Source: Caulobacterales bacterium
Lineage (GTDB): Bacteria; Pseudomonadota; Alphaproteobacteria; Caulobacterales; Parvularculaceae
Length of the DNA: 64,000 nt
Assembly (NCBI GenBank): GCA_020638525.1
Contig: JACKIL010000002.1
Span: 186,001 to 250,000 of the forward strand
Reading direction: 5' to 3'
Both the position numbers and the translations under genes were made by a program. Under the pieces are notes generated by a model. The model saw nothing but the letters and a program-made list of their open reading frames with translations. It searched no databases and was not told where the DNA came from. Below, piece after piece: positions 17,823-27,441 of this stretch. The stretch's first letter is position 1. Each line of letters starts with the position of its first letter.

Positions 17823-18062
17823 GGTTCTCGCTCGCAAGTAAGCCGGCGCAACCGCCGGCGGGATCGCCTTCGTGGCTACCCCCGCCCCTTCGCGGTGTCA
17901 ACTCACGACGCGCCGTTTCGCACTGCAAGAATCGCGAATGTTTGATGACGTTTTCGTGCGTAGCGGAGGGGCGCCTGCGCGCTCTGCTGGCGCCGCAGCG
18001 CAATTGCAGTCATCCTCCCCTCTCGCACAAATCAAAAAGCGAAAGACGAAGGGAGAACTCAA

Positions 18063-19073
18063 GTGACAAAAGGCAATCGCTCGCCGAACCGCCGCGAACT
18101 CCTCGCCGGCGCCGCCGCCGTGACGGCCGCAATCGCGAGCGCGCCAGCGCGCGCCGAAGGCGAAACGCAGGCGCACGACTTTTCCGGCAAGTCCGTTCTC
18201 ATCACCGGCGCAAGCTCCGGGTTCGGACGGCTTGCGGCGCTCCACTTCGCGCGTCAGGGCGCGAATGTCGTCGCGTCCATGCGCAATTTCAGGAAGGGCA
18301 AGCGCGCCGAAGCGCAGGAGCTCGCCGACATCGCGTCGGATGAAAAGCTGAAGCTCCACCTTGTCGAGATCGACGTGCTCGACCCCAAGCTCATCAAGTC
18401 GGGGGTCGATCAGGCGCATGCGATTGCGGGCGGCGCGCTCGACCTTCTCATCAACAATGCAGGCATCGGCTATGGCGGGCCGGTCGAGTTCAACGATGAA
18501 GATGCGCTGACCGCCCAGTTCGGCACGAACATTCTCGGCTATCACCGCATGGCGCGCGCCGTGTTGCCGGCGATGCGCGCGAAAGGCGAAGGCCACATCA
18601 TCTCCGTCTCCTCGCAGCTCGGCCGCATCATCGTTCCGAATATCGGCGTTTACAGCCCGACGAAATTCGCGGTCGAGGCGATGTTCGAAGGTCTCGCCTA
18701 TGAACTCGCGCCTTTCGGCGTCGATGTGACGATCATCCAGCCCGGCGGTTACCCGACGAAGATCTGGGAGAACGGCGCGCGCTATTTCGATCAATTGTTC
18801 GAACGCGCCGATGACGAACGCAAGGCCGCCTACGCCGCTCACATCGAAATGTCGCGCGGCCTGATGAGCGGGCAGTACTCAACGGACCCGATGGATGTTC
18901 CGCGCGCAATGGCGGACGCTTTCGCCATGCCGCCCGGCAAGCGCCCCTTGCGCCGCCCGGTTCACCCGAGCCCGCAGGCGACCGTCGCCGCCAACGCCGC
19001 CATGGCGCAGATCGAAGCCTCCGTGCTCGGCGGCGGCGCCTATAAGGACTGGCACGCGGCTGTTATCGATTGA
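18063..19073 (+). CDS. Tat-exported SDR-family oxidoreductase
   Basis: A 336-aa short-chain dehydrogenase with an N-terminal twin-arginine signal (NRRELLAGAAAVTAA, then APARA). The cofactor loop TGASSGFGRLAA, LLINNAGIGYGG, and the catalytic segment VYSPTKFAVEAM are intact. It starts with GTG at 18063, preceded by GGGAGAA at good spacing. Tat export of a nucleotide-dependent SDR is unusual because NAD(P)H is not freely available in the periplasm. Substrate unknown. Confidence 0.82.
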   Translation: MTKGNRSPNRRELLAGAAAVTAAIASAPARAEGETQAHDFSGKSVLITGASSGFGRLAALHFARQGANVVASMRNFRKGKRAEAQELADIASDEKLKLHLVEIDVLDPKLIKSGVDQAHAIAGGALDLLINNAGIGYGGPVEFNDEDALTAQFGTNILGYHRMARAVLPAMRAKGEGHIISVSSQLGRIIVPNIGVYSPTKFAVEAMFEGLAYELAPFGVDVTIIQPGGYPTKIWENGARYFDQLFERADDERKAAYAAHIEMSRGLMSGQYSTDPMDVPRAMADAFAMPPGKRPLRRPVHPSPQATVAANAAMAQIEASVLGGGAYKDWHAAVID

Positions 19074-19090
19074 TCCGTAAGAAGACGAGC

Positions 19091-19111
19091 GGAAAGGCGT
19101 TACGCCTTTCC
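19091..19111. terminator. Hairpin between convergent genes, terminator-like
   Basis: GGAAAGGCGT (19091-19100) pairs perfectly with ACGCCTTTCC (19102-19111). It spans the last codons of the DUF1801 gene and lies 17 bases after the SDR stop. No T run follows on either strand, so intrinsic termination is uncertain. Confidence 0.4.
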
Positions 19112-19594
19112 ACCATAGGTCTTGCGCATATAGGCGAGTGACTTCTTCACGATCGCTTCGAGCGTCTTCATATCGATGTCGGCGAGCCTGTTGATGTAGA
19201 GACAGGACTTGCCGCTCTTGAACTTGCCGAGTTTTGCGAAGAGCGGGTCCGTCTCCGGCGCGCCGCCCATGACATAGACGACGCTCGCCGCGCCGCGCGG
19301 CGAAAAGCCTGTCATCGGCATATCGCCATCGCGCCCGCTTTCATATTTGTAGTGATAGCTGCCGAAGCCGACGATGGAGGGGCCCCACATCTTCGGCTCT
19401 TCGCCGGTCACGCGCTTCATCATTGCAAGCAGCGCCTTCGCATCCGCTTTGCGCGTCTCGTTCGGCACGGCGTCGATGAAGGCTGAAACGCTCTTTTCCG
19501 TCGCGCGCGTTTTCGGTTCGGCGCGCGCGGCCTTCTTCGTCTTCTTCACGACCTTTGCAGCCTTCTTCTTCGCTGCAGGCCGTTTCGTGATCAT
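19100..19594 (-). CDS. DUF1801 domain protein
   Basis: A 164-aa protein: a lysine/alanine-rich N-terminal tail (residues 5-30) followed by a DUF1801 (YdhG-like) domain. Recognisable parts are VSAFIDAVPNETRKADAKAL, MWGPSIVGFGSYHYKYESGR and the C-terminal DIDMKTLEAIVKKSLAYMRK. The family fold is known but the biochemical role is not. Its ATG overlaps the stop of the MFS gene (ATGA), making it the third gene of a coupled operon. Confidence 0.82.
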   Translation of the reverse strand: MITKRPAAKKKAAKVVKKTKKAARAEPKTRATEKSVSAFIDAVPNETRKADAKALLAMMKRVTGEEPKMWGPSIVGFGSYHYKYESGRDGDMPMTGFSPRGAASVVYVMGGAPETDPLFAKLGKFKSGKSCLYINRLADIDMKTLEAIVKKSLAYMRKTYGGKA

Positions 19595-20961
19595 GCGTCG
19601 CTCCCGGTCGCCTTCGCCCAGTCCGCAGGCAATCGCCGCGACGTCCAGTAGAAGGCGATGGCCGCAAGAAGGCTTGTGACCCCGAGCGTTGAGAGCGCGA
19701 TGCGAAGGCCGGTCACCAGACCGAAATCGCCCGCGAAAATGTCAGACGCGGCGCCAACCCAAAGCGGCCCGAGCCCCAGGGCGATGAAGTTGAGGATGAG
19801 AAAATAGAACGCTGTCGCAAAGGCGCGAAGGTTCACCGGCGCGAGCGTCTGCACGACCGAGAATGACGGCCCGAGATAGAGCCCGAGGCCGATCAGGAAC
19901 GGCGCCGACCAGAAGAACGCCCAGAACGGCGTCGGCGCCCAGACGGACGCCGCGCCCGTCGGGATCGTCAGGAGCATGCCGATCGCGGGAACCCACGCAT
20001 AGGCGCCCTTGTCGCGCTTGCCGAAATAATCCGTAAGCCAACCGCCTGCGAATGTACCGACGCCATAAACGACGCCGTTCAAGATGCCGAGCGGCACGGT
20101 GATTTGCGGATAGGAAAGCTCATAAGTGCGGCGATAGAAGTCGACGACCCAAAGCCCGATGCCATAGCCGGTGAAGGAAGCGAATGTCGTCGCTGCGACG
20201 ACGCCCCAGAAAGTCGGGATCGCGGTGAGCTGTTTGAAACCGTCCTTAAACCGCGTCGGCGCTTTCGCCGCCACTTCTTTGTCCTGCGCGCCGCGCTGTG
20301 GCTCTTTCACCGTCAGCTTCATGAGGATCGCGAGCAGAACGCCGGGCAGGCCGACAATGAAGAAGGCGTTTCGCCAGCCATATTGCTGCAGCACCCAGCC
20401 GCCAGCCAGAAATGCAAACATCTGACCCAGCGGAATGCCGAGCGAATAAATCGCGAGCGCGCTCGCGCGCTTGTGCTTCGGGAAATAGTCCGAGATCAGA
20501 GAATGCGCGGGCGGGCTTCCGCCAGCCTCGCCAATGCCGACGCCGACACGCGCGAGCGTTAGCTGCAAGGCGTTCGCCGCAAGCCCCGACAGCGCCGTGA
20601 AGGCCGACCACACGGTCGCCGCGATCGTCATGATGGTGACGCGGTTCCAGCGGTCCGCCGCCCAGGCGATCGGGATGCCGAGCGTCGTATAGAGCACTGC
20701 GAAGGCGAGACCTTTCAGGAGGCCGAGGACCGAGTCTGAAAGCCCGAGGTCTTCCTTGATCGCCGGCGAGAGGATCGCAATGATCTGCCGATCGATGAAA
20801 TTGAACATGTAGACGAACGTGAGGATCGCCAGCACGTAATAGGCGTAGGCCTCTTTATCCTTGGCCTGCTTTGCTTCGTCTGCGGACGTTTCGCCCTGCT
20901 CTGCTTCCGCCGCCGCCGTTTTCATGACGGCCGCGCCGCCTTCCGCCTCGCTGCTGCTCAC
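19591..20961 (-). CDS. MFS transporter (Spinster-like)
   Basis: A 456-aa major facilitator with 12 predicted membrane segments. The N-terminal cytoplasmic tail is acidic and the first helix AYYVLAILTFVYMFNFIDRQ with AWAADRWNRVTIM is typical of the Spns-like branch of alphaproteobacterial MFS proteins. It starts with GTG overlapping the stop of the lipoprotein gene; an internal ATG at 20925 is an alternative. Substrate unknown. Confidence 0.85.
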   Translation of the reverse strand: MSSSEAEGGAAVMKTAAAEAEQGETSADEAKQAKDKEAYAYYVLAILTFVYMFNFIDRQIIAILSPAIKEDLGLSDSVLGLLKGLAFAVLYTTLGIPIAWAADRWNRVTIMTIAATVWSAFTALSGLAANALQLTLARVGVGIGEAGGSPPAHSLISDYFPKHKRASALAIYSLGIPLGQMFAFLAGGWVLQQYGWRNAFFIVGLPGVLLAILMKLTVKEPQRGAQDKEVAAKAPTRFKDGFKQLTAIPTFWGVVAATTFASFTGYGIGLWVVDFYRRTYELSYPQITVPLGILNGVVYGVGTFAGGWLTDYFGKRDKGAYAWVPAIGMLLTIPTGAASVWAPTPFWAFFWSAPFLIGLGLYLGPSFSVVQTLAPVNLRAFATAFYFLILNFIALGLGPLWVGAASDIFAGDFGLVTGLRIALSTLGVTSLLAAIAFYWTSRRLPADWAKATGSDA

Positions 20962-21272
20962 AGAGCGAACCCGGTGACGCAGGAAACGCCTGCGCGGCCG
21001 ATGGCGACGACAGCGCGCGGATTATCGATCTTCATCAACGAACGCACGGCCGCCATGGTGGAGTTCGCGCGCGAAAGGCCGATCGTGTAACGGGCGAGAT
21101 CCTGCAGATCTTCGTCGGAGAGGTTCTGGTCGAGGTCGTCGACCATACATTCGGCAGTGCCGGCCGGGATGCCGATCGCCTGAAACCGGTCTTCCAGCGT
21201 CACTTTCGCGACCGTGGCGCATGCCGAGAGGAGCCCTGCGCCCGCCAGCGCCGCCAGTTTCCAGCCTCGCAT
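20958..21272 (-). CDS. Predicted lipoprotein heading an MFS operon
   Basis: About 104 aa from the ATG at 21272 (an in-frame ATG at 21305 is possible). It has a signal peptide with lipobox LLSAC, then a mature domain with two cysteines (AECMVDDLDQ and AGVSCVTG). No family is recognised. The stop overlaps the GTG of the MFS gene, so a cell-envelope role linked to that transporter is plausible but only inferred. Confidence 0.65.
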   Translation of the reverse strand: MRGWKLAALAGAGLLSACATVAKVTLEDRFQAIGIPAGTAECMVDDLDQNLSDEDLQDLARYTIGLSRANSTMAAVRSLMKIDNPRAVVAIGRAGVSCVTGFAL

Positions 21273-21370
21273 CAATTTCCTCCCGAGCTTTCTGCCATTC
21301 GTCATTTATGGGTCCGCCGACCATGCGTAAGATGGCGCCCAATCGCAAGCAGAACCGGCAGGACCTTCCC

Positions 21371-22369
21371 ATGAAATCGATGATGAGCGTCGCCCCCGGC
21401 GGACCGGAAACATTAACGCTTGTGGAGAGCGAGACGCCCCAACCGCGGCCCGGCGAAGTTCGAATCGCCGTCAAGGCGGCGGGCGTCAACTTCCCCGACA
21501 CGCTCATCATCCGCGATCTCTACCAGTTCAAGCCGGAGCGCCCCTTCGCGCCGGGCGGCGAAGTTGCAGGCGTCGTCGACGCGATCGGCGACGGCGTGAA
21601 GAACGTAAAGCCTGGCGACCGCGTGCTCGCGGGCGGCATCAATGGCGGGTTCTCGACGCATTTCATTGCGCGTGCGGAACAAGTGAACAAGATTCGGGAC
21701 GCGATGCCCTTCGAGGAAGCGGCGGCCTTCATGCTCACCTATGGCACGTCGCATTACGCGCTGAAGGATCGCGCAAAGATCAAGCCGGGCGAGTCGCTGT
21801 TCATTCTCGGCGCCGCAGGCGGCGTCGGCGCGGCGGCGATCGAACTCGGCAAGGCCATGGGCGCGAAAGTCGTCGCTGGCGTTTCCTCCGAAGACAAGGC
21901 CGCTTTCTGCAAAGAGCTCGGCGCCGATGAAGCGCTCGTCTATCCGAAAGGCGCGCTCGACCGCGACGCACAAAAGACGCTCTCGAACGAGATCAAGCGC
22001 CTGTGCGGCGGCGAAGGCGCGGATGTAATCTATGACGCCGTCGGCGGCGATTATGCAGAGCCTTCCGTGCGCGCGCTCGCCTGGGAAGGGCGTTACCTCG
22101 TCGTCGGCTTCCCCGCCGGCATTCCGCGCATTCCGCTGAACCTCACGCTCCTGAAAGGGTGCCAGATCATGGGCGTCTTCTGGGGCGCCTTCACGATGCG
22201 CGACCCGAAACGCAACGCCGAGCACGTCGCAGAGCTCTTCAAGTGGTACACGGAAGGAAAAATTCGCCCGCAGGTGACGGCGACCTTCCCGCTTGAGAAG
22301 GCCGGTGACGCGTTGAAGATGATTGAGGAAAGGAAAGCGAAGGGGAAGGTCGTTCTGACGGTGGGGTGA
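21371..22369 (+). CDS. NADPH:quinone oxidoreductase family protein
   Basis: A 332-aa zinc-free medium-chain reductase (QOR branch). Features: AAGVNFPDTLIIRDLYQFKP and FAPGGEVAGVVDAIGDGVKN in the catalytic domain, LGAAGGVGAAAIELGKAMGA as the NADPH-binding loop, and GGDYAEPSVRALAWEGRYLV. The ATG at 21371 follows GGACCTTCCC and starts the conserved part. The 110 bases before it overlap the divergent lipoprotein gene's 5' end. Physiological substrate not predictable. Confidence 0.88.
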   Translation: MKSMMSVAPGGPETLTLVESETPQPRPGEVRIAVKAAGVNFPDTLIIRDLYQFKPERPFAPGGEVAGVVDAIGDGVKNVKPGDRVLAGGINGGFSTHFIARAEQVNKIRDAMPFEEAAAFMLTYGTSHYALKDRAKIKPGESLFILGAAGGVGAAAIELGKAMGAKVVAGVSSEDKAAFCKELGADEALVYPKGALDRDAQKTLSNEIKRLCGGEGADVIYDAVGGDYAEPSVRALAWEGRYLVVGFPAGIPRIPLNLTLLKGCQIMGVFWGAFTMRDPKRNAEHVAELFKWYTEGKIRPQVTATFPLEKAGDALKMIEERKAKGKVVLTVG

Positions 22370-22401
22370 TGCTCGCGGCGTATTCTCTTCCATAAGCGTG
22401 A

Positions 22402-23589
<1,188 letters not shown>

Positions 23590-23609
23590 TTCACTCTGAT
23601 GGAAAGCAG

Positions 23610-23828
23610 ATGGCGAGACTGACAAGAGCGCTTCACCGAGGTGACGAGATTGGCATTGAGGCCGCGCTCGCACTAAGAGATGTGGCGGTGCGCAATCGCG
23701 CTCCCGCCCCTGTTTTCGAGTGTCTTGTTTGCGGAATGCGCGTTCGTGCACACCGTGAAGGCACGACAGGACAGCGCGCGCACTTCGAGCATTATCACGC
23801 GAATTCCAATTGTGCAGCGATGGCGTAA
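23610..23828 (+). CDS. Small Cys/His-rich protein, possible zinc knuckle
   Basis: A 72-aa reading frame 20 bases after the FNR gene. Its C-terminal half has the pattern C-x2-C (FECLVCGMRVRAHREG) then HFEHYH and a final NC, which looks like a zinc-binding knuckle resembling those at the start of CoiA-like proteins. The N-terminal half is a basic helix. No named family is recognised. Spacing and strand suggest co-transcription with the FNR gene. Confidence 0.6.
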   Translation: MARLTRALHRGDEIGIEAALALRDVAVRNRAPAPVFECLVCGMRVRAHREGTTGQRAHFEHYHANSNCAAMA

Positions 23829-23852
23829 CTTGCCCTTGCCGGCAGATCGCGC

Positions 23853-26630
23853 CTAAACGTCCCGCAACTGCGCCAACGCCGCCATTAGCTTTTCGCGCCG
23901 CGCTTCATATTCGGCGCGCCGTTCGCGGTTTTCTTCGACGACTTCAACCGGCGCGCGTTCGACGAAGTTGGCGTTGCCGAGCTTCTTGTCGATCGCCGAG
24001 ACTTCCTTCACGCACTTGTCGATCTCTTTGGTGAGGCGCGCGCGCTCTGCTGCAATGTCGATGACGCCCGCAAGCGGCAGCGCGAAGACGGCGCCTTCGT
24101 GGATCACCTGTACGGCGCCCTTGGGAGCCGCCGCTTCTTGCGCGACCGTTTCAAGCCGCGCGAGACGCGCGATAACGGCCTCATGCGCTGAAAGCTTCGC
24201 CATGTTCGCGCCGGAAAGATTGACGGCGGCGAGCGGAATTTTCGCGCCCGCAGGCACGTTCATTTCCGCGCGCACGGAGCGAATGGCGGAGATGAGGCCG
24301 ATCACCCAATTGATCTCCGCGGCGGCGTCAGGCGAGGCGAGCTTTGCATTCTCCGCCGGCCATCCGGCGAGGATGAGGCGCGTGTCGCGCGCCGCCGTCT
24401 CGCCCCAGAGTTCTTCCGTGATGAACGGCATGAACGGATGGAGGAGCTTCAGGATGTGGTCGAGCGCCCACGCGGCCGTCTTGCGCGTCTCGTCTCTGAG
24501 GTCCGGCGCGCCGTCCATCAGAGCGGGTTTTGAAAGCTCGACATACCAGTCGCAGAAGATGTTCCAGACGAATTTGTAGGCCGCGCCCGCCGCGTCGTTG
24601 AAACGATAAGCTTCGATCGCGCGCGCGACTTCGCCCGCCGCCGCATTCGCTTCGTGCACGATCCACTTGTTGAGCGGGTCTTTCGCCGACGCCGGATCGA
24701 AGGACGGATCGCTCTTGCACTCGTTCATTTCGCAGAAGCGCGCCGCATTCCAAAGCTTCGTGCCGAAATTGCGATAGCCTTCGACGCGCGCTTCGGAAAG
24801 CCGCACATTGCGCCCTTGCGCCGCCTGCGAGGCGAGCGTGAAGCGCAGCGCGTCCGCGCCGAATTTGTCGATGAGGACGAGCGGGTCGATGATGTTACCC
24901 TTGGACTTCGACATCTTCTGCCCCTTCTCGTCGAGAACGAGGGCGTGGATGTAAACGTCCTTGAACGGAACGACCGGATGGCCGTGTTTGTCCTTCATAA
25001 AGTGAAGGCCCATCATCATCATCCGTGCGACCCAGAAGAAGATGATGTCGAAAGCGGTGACGAGGGCGGAAGTCGGGTAATGCTTGCCAAGCTCCGGCGT
25101 TTTCTCCGGCCAGCCGAGCGTCGAGAACGGCCAGAGCGCTGAAGAAAACCATGTGTCGAGCACGTCTTCATCGCGCACGATGAGCGGGCCTTCGCCCTCC
25201 CCGCGCACCATCTTGTCGACTTCCTCGAGCGTGTAGCCTTCGGCGGTATAGCGCGCGATCGCCTGCTCCATCGCTTCGAGTTCGGTCTCAGCGACAAAGC
25301 AATGCCCGTCCGGTCCGTACCAGGCGGGGATCTGGTGGCCCCACCAGAGCTGGCGCGAAATGCACCAGGGCTGGATGTTGCGCATCCACTGATAATAGGT
25401 CTTCGTCCAGTTCTCCGGCACGAAGCGCGTATCGCCCTTTTCCACCGCTTCGATGGCGGGCTTGGCGAGCGTTTCGGCGTCGACATACCACTGATCGGTC
25501 AGCATCGGCTCGATGACGACGCCGGAGCGGTCGCCGAAGGGCTGCATGATCTTCTTGTCTTCGATCTTGATGAGGAGCCCGCGCTCTTCGATATCCGCGA
25601 CCACCGCCTTGCGCGCGTCATAGCGGTTCATCCCGCGATATTTCTCGGGGATGTAATCCGCGTCGAGCATGTTCGCATGCTCGTCCATCAGGATATAGAG
25701 CTCGATATTGTTGCGCTTGGCGACTTCATAGTCGTTGAAGTCGTGCGCGCCGGTGATTTTCACTGCGCCCGAACCGAAGTCCGGGTCCGGATAGTCATCC
25801 GTGATGATCGGGATGTAGCGATCCGCCAGCGGCAGCAGGCAACGCTTGCCGACGATGGGCGCATAACGCTTGTCGGAAGGGTGCACCGCGACCGCGCCGT
25901 CGCCGAGCATCGTCTCAGGGCGCGTCGTCGCGATGGAGATGTAATCGCGCGTCTCCCACTCGGTCGGGTTCCCCTCCTCGTCGAAGGCGATCGGGAACTC
26001 ATAGGTCTCGCCGTTCTCAAGCGGATATTTGAAATGCCAGAACTGGCCGTCGACTTCGATGTTCTCGACTTCGAGATCCGAAATCGCGGTGAGCAGTTTC
26101 GGGTCCCAGTTCACGAGGCGCTTGTCGCGATAGATGAGCTTTTCATTGTAGAGCTGCACGAAGACTTTGCGCACGGCGGCCGAAAGCCCCTCGTCCATCG
26201 TGAAGCGCTCGCGGCTCCAGTCGCAGGAGGCGCCGAGGCGGCGAAGCTGACGCGTGATCGTGCCGCCGGATTCGGCTTTCCATTCCCAGACGCGCTCGAC
26301 GAATTTCTCGCGGCCCATATCGCGGCGCGAGGGTTCCTGCCGCTCCATCAATTGCCGTTCGACGACCATCTGCGTCGCGATGCCCGCATGGTCCGTGCCC
26401 GGCTGCCAGAGGACGGATTTGCCGCGCATCCTCTCAAAGCGGATCAGGATGTCCTGCAGCGTGTCGTTGAGCGCATGGCCCATATGCAGGCTGCCGGTGA
26501 CGTTCGGCGGCGGGATGACGATCGTATAGGCTTCAGCCCCCGGCTTGTTTGACGGCTTGAAGGCGCCGGAATTCTCCCACTCCTCATAGAGGCTGGTCTC
26601 GCGGGCGGGGTCGAAGGATTTCTCAAGCAT
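23853..26630 (-). CDS. valS: Valyl-tRNA synthetase
   Basis: Class I synthetase charging tRNA-Val (925 aa). HIGH motif as PPPNVTGSLHMGHALNDTL, KMSKS as GQKMSKSKGNIIDP, the editing-domain segment TTRPETMLGD, and a C-terminal coiled coil (ERARLTKEIDKCVKEVSAID) that contacts the tRNA. The ATG at 26630 is chosen because the upstream in-frame extension is not conserved and crosses a terminator. Length is normal. Confidence 0.97.
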   Translation of the reverse strand: MLEKSFDPARETSLYEEWENSGAFKPSNKPGAEAYTIVIPPPNVTGSLHMGHALNDTLQDILIRFERMRGKSVLWQPGTDHAGIATQMVVERQLMERQEPSRRDMGREKFVERVWEWKAESGGTITRQLRRLGASCDWSRERFTMDEGLSAAVRKVFVQLYNEKLIYRDKRLVNWDPKLLTAISDLEVENIEVDGQFWHFKYPLENGETYEFPIAFDEEGNPTEWETRDYISIATTRPETMLGDGAVAVHPSDKRYAPIVGKRCLLPLADRYIPIITDDYPDPDFGSGAVKITGAHDFNDYEVAKRNNIELYILMDEHANMLDADYIPEKYRGMNRYDARKAVVADIEERGLLIKIEDKKIMQPFGDRSGVVIEPMLTDQWYVDAETLAKPAIEAVEKGDTRFVPENWTKTYYQWMRNIQPWCISRQLWWGHQIPAWYGPDGHCFVAETELEAMEQAIARYTAEGYTLEEVDKMVRGEGEGPLIVRDEDVLDTWFSSALWPFSTLGWPEKTPELGKHYPTSALVTAFDIIFFWVARMMMMGLHFMKDKHGHPVVPFKDVYIHALVLDEKGQKMSKSKGNIIDPLVLIDKFGADALRFTLASQAAQGRNVRLSEARVEGYRNFGTKLWNAARFCEMNECKSDPSFDPASAKDPLNKWIVHEANAAAGEVARAIEAYRFNDAAGAAYKFVWNIFCDWYVELSKPALMDGAPDLRDETRKTAAWALDHILKLLHPFMPFITEELWGETAARDTRLILAGWPAENAKLASPDAAAEINWVIGLISAIRSVRAEMNVPAGAKIPLAAVNLSGANMAKLSAHEAVIARLARLETVAQEAAAPKGAVQVIHEGAVFALPLAGVIDIAAERARLTKEIDKCVKEVSAIDKKLGNANFVERAPVEVVEENRERRAEYEARREKLMAALAQLRDV

Positions 26631-26763
26631 GATATCGGGCCGGTTTCGTGTGTCTGACTTGAACTTGGCGGCGTCTTTTGCGCACGGGCCGCGGGTTATA
26701 GCCCGCCCATCGCAATGCGGGAAAGGCTTGGCTGCTCTTAACCCGCCCCCTCCCGGAAACAAA

Positions 26764-26787
26764 AAAGCCGGCCCTCGGGCCGGCTTT
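26764..26787 (-). terminator. Intrinsic terminator after the PopZ-type gene
   Basis: An 11-bp perfect stem, AAAGCCGGCCC with GGGCCGGCTTT, and a 2-base loop. The A run at 26761-26766 becomes a T run on the minus strand. It lies 24 bases past the stop of the DUF2497 gene and before valS. Confidence 0.85.
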
Positions 26788-26810
26788 GTCGGGATGGATG
26801 CGAAGATCCC

Positions 26811-27305
26811 CTAACGCCGGCGACGGGCGAGGCGCTGTACTTCCTCTTCGACTTTTTCTTCGACGATCGCCGGCAGATTGGCGTCGAGCCAGTCTTTGAC
26901 CATCGGCTTCAGCATCGCGACGACGATATCTTCGAGAGTGCGACCCTCGCCTTCCGGGGTCGAGACGCGAACGTTTTGAGAAAGGCTCTGGAAAGCTTTG
27001 GAGGCGGCGGCTGCGGCCGTCTCGTCGAGGATGACATCCCCTTCTTCTTCGAAGGCTTCCGCCACGCTTTTCTTAATCATTTCAATGTCTTCCGTCTTCG
27101 TGTTGAATTCCGGCCGAACTTCCTCGGCGGCTCTCGGCGCGGGCGCCGATTGAACGGGGCTCGACTTGACGGCCTCTACGGGCGTCGGGCGCGGCGCGAC
27201 AGCGGGACCCGCCGACGGCGCTGCGTCTTCGTCTTCTTCGGAGATGATCCGGCGGATCGACGCCAGAATCTCTTCCATGCTGGGTTCGGGTTGTGCGTTG
27301 GACAT
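26811..27305 (-). CDS. popZ: PopZ-type polar organising protein (DUF2497)
   Basis: A 164-aa protein with the architecture of PopZ: a short N-terminal helix SMEEILASIRRIISEEDED, a proline/alanine-rich acidic linker (about 25-75), and a conserved C-terminal oligomerisation region from LEDIVVAMLKPMVKDWLD to the arginine-rich end. In Caulobacter PopZ forms a polar matrix that anchors ParB-parS. It starts at ATG 27305. Finding it 12 kb from a parS site fits, but does not prove, a similar anchoring system. Confidence 0.82.
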   Translation of the reverse strand: MSNAQPEPSMEEILASIRRIISEEDEDAAPSAGPAVAPRPTPVEAVKSSPVQSAPAPRAAEEVRPEFNTKTEDIEMIKKSVAEAFEEEGDVILDETAAAAASKAFQSLSQNVRVSTPEGEGRTLEDIVVAMLKPMVKDWLDANLPAIVEEKVEEEVQRLARRRR

Positions 27306-27441
27306 CGCCGCTACGCCCTTGTTGAAACGCTTGCTCTTATTGGCCTGAACAGTGCGGCGCGCCGCACCTTTAAACAACTCTTTTCAGGCGCTTCGCGGGA
27401 ACTATCAACCCTGCGGTTGCATGCGCGTTAATGCCCGCGGT

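Noticed and set aside
17898..18842. A 314-codon minus-strand frame over the Tat-SDR gene
   Set aside because: Antisense artefact; the SDR frame has intact catalytic motifs, a Tat leader and a ribosome-binding site.
25302..26552. A 416-codon plus-strand frame over valS
   Set aside because: Antisense of the valyl-tRNA synthetase with no recognisable domain.
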